From assembly GCA_012026715.1 (NCBI GenBank), contig VEPB01000376.1:1-27680 (forward strand): a stretch of DNA of 27,680 bases. The letters run 5' to 3'. A model generated the notes under the pieces. That model worked only from the letters and a program-made list of their open reading frames with translations. It was not told where the DNA came from and ran no database searches. This document shows positions 23,258 through 27,680 of the stretch, piece by piece. The stretch's first letter is position 1. The number at the start of each line of letters is the position of its first letter. Both the position numbers and the translations under genes were made by a program. Origin of the DNA: Methylococcaceae bacterium (GTDB lineage Bacteria > Pseudomonadota > Gammaproteobacteria > Methylococcales > Methylococcaceae).

Positions 23258-24883
23258 TCAGTTGACCTCCGACGGCGGCCACGGCTGCAGCCGCAAGTGG
23301 TCGATGAAAAGGTCTTCGAAATGTTCGATGTGCGCCGGATTGAGCGGCCGGCAACGCTCTGCGACGGTTTCCAGCAGGCGGCAGCCGTCCCGTTCCAGCA
23401 ACGCCTCCTCGCAGCCACGCAAGGCCGCATGGCTGTGCATCGCGACGCGGTCGTCGGGCAGTCCCGGAATCAGGCCCACGGCTCGGGCGTTGTCCAGTTG
23501 CAGGTGCTGACCGAATACCCCGCACAGGTGCAGTTTATGCAAGTGTTCCCAGCGCATCCCCGCTTCGGTGAGCAAGGCCTGGGCTGATGCCGCGATGGCC
23601 GCCTTGCCGCGCTGGAACGCATCGATGTCGCCCGGTTCGATGCTGAGTTCGCTCCCGCCGGCCAGTTTGAGCGGATAGCCTCCGGGGCGCGGGGCGGCAT
23701 TGAAGCGGCCCGACGGCCGCAGCACGCCGCGGGCGCGCAGCAGCGCCACCGCGTCGACCAGTCCAGACCCGCACAACCCCACGGCAATGCGGTCGCCGAT
23801 CACGGCAGCCTTTAGTTCGTCGCCGGACTCGCCGGGTTGCAGCCGGTAGACGGCGCCGGGATCTCCTGCCATGCCGCAGCTGATTCCCACCCCTTCGAAG
23901 GCAGGTCCGCCGGGGCTGGAGGTGACCCAGAGCCGGTTGCCGTCCCACAGCGCCAGTTCGGTGTTGGTGCCGACGTCGATCAGCAGCGCAGGGACGTCGT
24001 GCTCCATCAGCCTGCTGACCAGGACACAGGCCAGCAGGTCGGAGCCGATGAAGCCGCTCAGGGGCTGGGCAATCTCGACCACGGCACGGTCCGGCAAACC
24101 CCACGGAGCGCGCCACTCGCTGCCGTCGGGAGGCTGGCAGGAAATGCGGTTCCGCCAGTTGACCGGGTCGAGCAGCCGGGCGGAAGGGTTTTGGGTCAGC
24201 AGCAGCAACATCGCGGTGTTGCCGACGATGACGCAGCGGCCCACATGGTCGATGGCGGCGGCGCCGAACGCCAGCGCGCTTGCGTCGCCGAGCGCGGACC
24301 CGAGCGCCGCGAGCACCGATGCCGACAACTGATGAGCAGCCCCTCCGGCGGCGGCTTCCAGCCGGGACAAGACGTCGCTGCCGTAACCGGACTGTGGATT
24401 GCGGGTGGTCAGGGCCGACAGCCGCTGGCCATTGCGGCGATCCCATAGCGATACACGAATGTGGGTCGTTCCAAGATCCACCGCCAGTCCCAGGGGTGGG
24501 CCCTGCACCGCCGCCGTTGCCTTTAGTAGCGGGCGCTGCGGCAGTTCCGCTGACCCCAGGGCGGTCCAGCCGGAACTCATGGCGAGATCGGTGCAATCCA
24601 GTTCGGCGTCGTCCACCAGCTTGGCCTGGCACGCCAGCCGCCAGCCGTCGTCGAGCAGCGCGGCCGTCAACAAGGTCCGTTCGGCATTGGTGGCGGGCGA
24701 CAGGGAGCCGCTGCGCACCCGCACCCGGCAGCCGCCACAGATGCCCCGGCCGCTGCAGGAGGCCCGCAGAAACACCCGCTCCTGCAACAGCGCGTCACGC
24801 AGGCTCGCGCCGGGCGCGGCTCGTGTCACAAAGCGGCTGTCGGCCGCGCAGACGGTTAACGCGCACTCAGCTGACGTCGCCAT
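23258..24883 (-). CDS. Reductive activator of corrinoid proteins: [2Fe-2S] ferredoxin plus ASKHA ATPase domain (541 aa)
   Basis: This RACE/RACo-type activator would use ATP to drive reduction of inactive Co(II) corrinoid to Co(I). The N-terminal [2Fe-2S] domain has C43-x5-C49-x2-C52 (ASCSGRGICGGCRVRV) and C85 (RLACQA). A linker precedes the ASKHA/DUF4445 region with the nucleotide-binding strand GLAVDLGTTHIRVSLWD, VIVGNTAMLLLL, LLIDVGTNTELALWDGNRLWV, SSPGGPAFEGVGISCGM and GLCGSGLVDAVALL. The archaeal RamA form carries C-terminal 4Fe-4S clusters instead; this is the bacterial 2Fe-2S form. ATG 24883 is preferred (GGAG 6 nt upstream). A GTG at 24901 is the alternative. Either start overlaps the 3' end of the c-di-GMP gene, indicating coupling. 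Confidence 0.93.
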   Translation of the reverse strand: MATSAECALTVCAADSRFVTRAAPGASLRDALLQERVFLRASCSGRGICGGCRVRVRSGSLSPATNAERTLLTAALLDDGWRLACQAKLVDDAELDCTDLAMSSGWTALGSAELPQRPLLKATAAVQGPPLGLAVDLGTTHIRVSLWDRRNGQRLSALTTRNPQSGYGSDVLSRLEAAAGGAAHQLSASVLAALGSALGDASALAFGAAAIDHVGRCVIVGNTAMLLLLTQNPSARLLDPVNWRNRISCQPPDGSEWRAPWGLPDRAVVEIAQPLSGFIGSDLLACVLVSRLMEHDVPALLIDVGTNTELALWDGNRLWVTSSPGGPAFEGVGISCGMAGDPGAVYRLQPGESGDELKAAVIGDRIAVGLCGSGLVDAVALLRARGVLRPSGRFNAAPRPGGYPLKLAGGSELSIEPGDIDAFQRGKAAIAASAQALLTEAGMRWEHLHKLHLCGVFGQHLQLDNARAVGLIPGLPDDRVAMHSHAALRGCEEALLERDGCRLLETVAERCRPLNPAHIEHFEDLFIDHLRLQPWPPSEVN

Positions 24884-27230
24884 CGGGTTCTCCGATGTCA
24901 CCCCGGATCAGCATCGCCGCGACGTCGTCCCAAGGTCTGGGTCGGCTGAAGTAATAGCCTTGAAAGTATTGGCAGCCGAGCCGCCGCAGCATGCGCAGTT
25001 CCGCCAAAGTTTCCACGCCCTCCGCCACGGTCTCCATGTCGAGCCGGCGGGCCATGCCGATGATGGCGGCGACGATGGTGGCGTCATGGGTGCTGGTGCG
25101 AATGCCGGACACGAAGGTCTGGTCGATCTTGATTTGGCGGATGGGGAGCCGCTTGAGGTAGGCGAACGAGGAATAGCCGGTTCCGAAATCGTCGATGGAC
25201 AGATCGATGCCTTTGGCGTCCAGCCAGTCCATGATTTCAAGGGCCTGTTCGAGGTTCTTCATGAGCACGCTTTCGGTCACCTCCAGTTTGAGGCGGCGGG
25301 GGGGCAGCCCCGACTCTCCCAGGGACCGCTCGATCGCGGCGACGAAGCCGGGCGATTCAAACTGGCGCGCACTGACATTGATCGCCAGGCTGACATTAGG
25401 GCTCACCGCATGATCGCTCAGCAATTGAGCGAATTGGTGGGTCGACTCCTCCAGCACCCACTCTCCCAGCGGCACGATCAGCCCGGTGTCTTCTGCCAGC
25501 GGAATGAATTCCCCGGGTGGGATCAGGGAGCCATCCGGCTGGGGCCAGCGCAGCAGTGCCTCGACGCCGACCAAGCGGCCGTTGGCGCTGACCTGGGGCT
25601 GGTAATACAGCATGAACTGCCGCTCCGTGATGCTCTTGCGCAGCCGCCGTTCCATCAGCAGGGTGCGTTCGGCGTCCTGTTGCATGGATTGTTCGAAGAA
25701 CTGGATGGTGTTGCGGCCGGCGTGCTTGGCACGGTACATGGCGGTGTCGGCGCGCTTGATGAATTCTTCCACAGCGACTCCGTTGGAAGGGAACAATGTC
25801 GCGCCGATGCTGACACCGACCTGGACTTCAGTGCCCGCCAGGTCGATGGGCTGGTTGAGGGCTTCGCGCAGCTTCTCGGCGATCCGCAGGGTGGTCTGTC
25901 CCGCGTCCAACACGTTGCTGCCAACGTTCGGCAGCATGACCAGAAACTCATCCCCGCCCCAGCGCGCCAACACGTCGTCCTTGCGTAGCACCTGTCGCAG
26001 CCGCTCCGCGGTGTTCAGCAGAATCTGGTCGCCGCTGCTGTGGCCGAGCACATCATTGACGTTCTTGAAGCGGTCCAGGTCGAGGAACAGGATGGTTCCG
26101 AGGTTGCCCATCCGCTTAGCCCGCGCCAGGGCATGTTCCAGGCGGTTCTCGAACAGACGGCGGTTGGGCAGGCCGGTCAGCGGGTCGTGGAATGCCTGGT
26201 GGATCACCATCTCGTCCGCCTGGCGGCGCAGAATCCCCAGCGACAGCAACTCGCCGAGGCGGAGCATCAAGGTCTGGTCCAATGCGTCTTCGGACGTGCC
26301 GGGCTCGAGATAATGCACCAGCGCGCCGATCACTCGGCGCCCTTCCATGAGTGGCACCCAGTAGCGGGGAATGGGGCCGCCGCTGAGTTTGTCGAGCGCG
26401 TCGCAGGCGCTGGGGCCGCCTTCGTGAAACGCGGTTTTGCCCTCCAGGACCGATCGGAAACAGCTGCATTGGACCGGTGCCAGCTTGCGGCAAAGTTGTT
26501 GGTCGGCGCGGTCGATTTCGGCCGAGGCGGCAACCAACTCGAACTGAGGCTCGCGGCCATCCTCCGTTCGCAGGAAAACCAGGTTGCGGGCGGCAATTCC
26601 CTGCCAGTGAAAGCGATGATTGAGAAGGCCGATGGCTCGCCCAAGGAATTCCTTTTGTCCGGACTTGGTCAGGGCCAGTTGCATGAGATCGTTGAGGATC
26701 TGTTCCTGCTCGGCTCGATCCGCCAAGGCTTCGTTGGCGCTCATCAGCTCGTGAGTTCGCTCCACGACCCGCTGTTCCAGCTGCAGGTTGAGTTCCGTCA
26801 GGCTGCGACGGGTCCGGGCGAGGTCCAGATGGGTGCGCACCCTGGAGAGAACCTCTTCGGCCTGGAACGGCTTGACCACATAGTCGACTCCGCCGACCTG
26901 GAAGGCTCGGACCTTGTCCTCCACATCCTGTAACGCGCTGAGGAAAATCACGGGAATCTCGGCAGTTGCCGGGACGGCCTTGAGCCGGCTGCAGACTTCA
27001 TAGCCGTCCATTTCCGGCATCCGGATGTCCAGCAGAATGATGTCGGGAATCTCGATCTCGATGGAGCGCAGGGCGGATTCACCGGTCCGCGCCATGCGGA
27101 CCCGGTAACCGGTATCCCGCAGGATGCCTTCGACCACCCGCAGATTGTTGACGTTGTCATCGACCACCAACACGCTGGCCGGAGCGGGGCTTGGCGCGGT
27201 AGTCAACGGATGCTCGGTGTTGTTAAACAT
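24867..27230 (-). CDS. REC-GAF-GGDEF-EAL cyclic-di-GMP response regulator (787 aa)
   Basis: This is a cytoplasmic response regulator predicted to make and/or break cyclic-di-GMP. The receiver domain (about 18-135) has D24/D25, phospho-acceptor D68 (LLDIRMPEMDGYEV) and K120. A coiled linker (about 140-180) leads to a GAF-like domain (about 180-335). The GGDEF domain (about 340-512) has an intact W-GGDEF at 425-429 and an inhibitory-site R416-KD-D419 five residues before it. The EAL domain (about 525-780) keeps E557-A-L-LRW, the catalytic segment DDFGTGYSS and TVAEGVET. Both enzymatic centres therefore look intact. It is the first gene of the minus-strand block, and its 3' end overlaps the activator gene by 17 nt. 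The kinases encoded downstream are plausible phospho-donors for D68. Confidence 0.94.
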   Translation of the reverse strand: MFNNTEHPLTTAPSPAPASVLVVDDNVNNLRVVEGILRDTGYRVRMARTGESALRSIEIEIPDIILLDIRMPEMDGYEVCSRLKAVPATAEIPVIFLSALQDVEDKVRAFQVGGVDYVVKPFQAEEVLSRVRTHLDLARTRRSLTELNLQLEQRVVERTHELMSANEALADRAEQEQILNDLMQLALTKSGQKEFLGRAIGLLNHRFHWQGIAARNLVFLRTEDGREPQFELVAASAEIDRADQQLCRKLAPVQCSCFRSVLEGKTAFHEGGPSACDALDKLSGGPIPRYWVPLMEGRRVIGALVHYLEPGTSEDALDQTLMLRLGELLSLGILRRQADEMVIHQAFHDPLTGLPNRRLFENRLEHALARAKRMGNLGTILFLDLDRFKNVNDVLGHSSGDQILLNTAERLRQVLRKDDVLARWGGDEFLVMLPNVGSNVLDAGQTTLRIAEKLREALNQPIDLAGTEVQVGVSIGATLFPSNGVAVEEFIKRADTAMYRAKHAGRNTIQFFEQSMQQDAERTLLMERRLRKSITERQFMLYYQPQVSANGRLVGVEALLRWPQPDGSLIPPGEFIPLAEDTGLIVPLGEWVLEESTHQFAQLLSDHAVSPNVSLAINVSARQFESPGFVAAIERSLGESGLPPRRLKLEVTESVLMKNLEQALEIMDWLDAKGIDLSIDDFGTGYSSFAYLKRLPIRQIKIDQTFVSGIRTSTHDATIVAAIIGMARRLDMETVAEGVETLAELRMLRRLGCQYFQGYYFSRPRPWDDVAAMLIRGDIGEPDGDVS

Positions 27231-27338
27231 GGGGGCGCCACACTGATCACCTGTGCCGGTAGAATCTCCTGTAAGCGCCTAGGGCCGGCGGAGGCGGAAT
27301 AGGGGCGGGGGGCCGTTCGGCGCATCCAAAGGACCACC

Positions 27339-27373
27339 GCCGGTGTCCGACTCGAATGGGAACACCGACGGCG
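27339..27373. other. Imperfect hairpin in the fhs to c-di-GMP gene spacer
   Basis: In the 279-bp gap between the fhs stop and the start at 27230, CGCCGGTGT and ACACCGACGGCG can pair with one bulge around a loop of about 15 nt. It could mark the end of the fhs transcript on the minus strand, but no T-run follows. No clear promoter for the downstream block was identified in this gap. Confidence 0.25.
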
Positions 27374-27509
27374 AGCCTGCTCAGTCCTTGGAAGACGGCT
27401 CCTGCCATAAGACTAGCTGACAACTTCGCGGCGGCAAGCCGAACCGGGGTCGAAGTCGGCCGTCTTGGAAGGAGAGGCACGAGGTATCGATCAGCCTGCC
27501 TGGGCCGCT

Positions 27510-27680
27510 TTAGAACAGTCCACTGATGCGACCGTCGTCGTCCACGTCGATAAATTCCGCCGCCGGCACCTTGGGCAGGCCCGGCATGGTCATCATGTCC
27601 CCGGCGATGGCGACCACGAAACCGGCGCCGTTGGCCAGCCGCACCTCACGAATGTGAACGGTGTGGCCGCTGGGCGCGCC
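27510..27680 (-). CDS. fhs: Formate-tetrahydrofolate ligase, C-terminal end (partial)
   Basis: Only the last 56 residues lie in the window. They read GAPSGHTVHIREVRLANGAG, then FVVAIAGDMMTMPGLPKVPA and AEFIDVDDDGRISGLF, followed by TAA at 27512-27510. The AGDMMTMPGLPKVPAAE...ID.D..G.I.GLF ending is the highly conserved C-terminus of formate-tetrahydrofolate ligase (Fhs/FtfL). This enzyme makes 10-formyl-H4F from formate, H4F and ATP in the cytoplasm. It fits the C1 metabolism implied by xoxF. It is on the same strand as the corrinoid/signalling block, separated by 279 bp. Confidence 0.95.
   Translation of the reverse strand, partial: GAPSGHTVHIREVRLANGAGFVVAIAGDMMTMPGLPKVPAAEFIDVDDDGRISGLF

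Noticed and set aside
23256..23525. N-terminal extension of the corrinoid protein to 312 codons
   Set aside because: It is an out-of-frame reading of the activator's 3' end. GGAGGT before the ATG at 23255 and the normal family length support the shorter form.
22587..24883. Methionine synthase or methylmalonyl-CoA mutase B12 domain
   Set aside because: The size, cap-plus-B12 two-domain layout and neighbouring reductive activator fit the MtaC/MtbC methyl-carrier family better.
24399..25988. 529-codon plus-strand ORF
   Set aside because: Antisense to the corrinoid activator and the EAL domain, both clearly genuine.
27247..27480. 77-codon minus-strand ORF between fhs and the c-di-GMP gene
   Set aside because: Pro/Arg-rich with no motif or ribosome-binding site; treated as spacer.

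Overview
The window looks like chromosomal DNA of a GC-rich gammaproteobacterial methylotroph or methanotroph, probably of the Methylococcaceae type. The reasons are a lanthanide-type methanol dehydrogenase (xoxF), the end of a formate-tetrahydrofolate ligase gene (fhs), a Gram-negative outer-membrane porin, proteobacterial MutS, and many PAS/GAF/GGDEF/EAL signalling proteins. No rRNA, tRNA, CRISPR array or phage module was seen.

Layout. Positions 1-1828 (minus) hold the start of a kdp potassium-pump operon: a 30-residue membrane peptide, kdpF (29 residues, GTG start) and kdpA, which runs off the left edge. An unrecognised 121-residue ORF follows at 1883-2248 (minus). At 2443-4548 (plus) is a three-module envelope protein with a gluzincin HExxH domain, penicillin-binding-protein-like SxxK and KTG motifs, and a SpoIID-like C-terminus. 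A perfect 12-bp-stem terminator separates it from convergent xoxF (4641-6506, minus). mutS (6755-9367, minus) and a hemerythrin-like protein (9611-10156, plus) diverge. A coiled-coil porin (10205-11659, minus) has a large inverted repeat in its 5' region.

From about 11781 to 13216 lies a graveyard: a frameshifted MauG/cytochrome c peroxidase gene cut by an IS1182-type element, whose transposase is itself truncated and joined to a decayed IS630-type transposase end. Next come a secreted HAF-repeat protein (13573-14634, minus) and a fused SpmA-SpmB-like nucleoside-recognition membrane protein (15303-16535, plus).

The most striking region is a co-directional minus-strand block from 27230 down to 16532. 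In transcription order it encodes: (1) a REC-GAF-GGDEF-EAL cyclic-di-GMP protein; (2) a [2Fe-2S]/ASKHA reductive activator of corrinoid proteins; (3) a MtaC/MtbC-type corrinoid protein; (4) a uroporphyrinogen-decarboxylase/MtaA-family protein; (5) a DUF1638 protein; (6) a GAF-containing hybrid histidine kinase; (7) a PAS-PAS-GAF-PAS histidine kinase. The first six are joined by overlaps or a 2-nt gap, and the seventh follows after 34 nt. The parts of a corrinoid methyl-transfer system are therefore translationally coupled to signalling enzymes. The MtaA-like protein appears to have lost two of the three usual zinc ligands, and no substrate:corrinoid methyltransferase is present. My inference is a corrinoid-based sensing or signalling system, or an unusual C1-transfer route under two-component and c-di-GMP control. 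fhs ends just upstream on the same strand, which fits a one-carbon setting.
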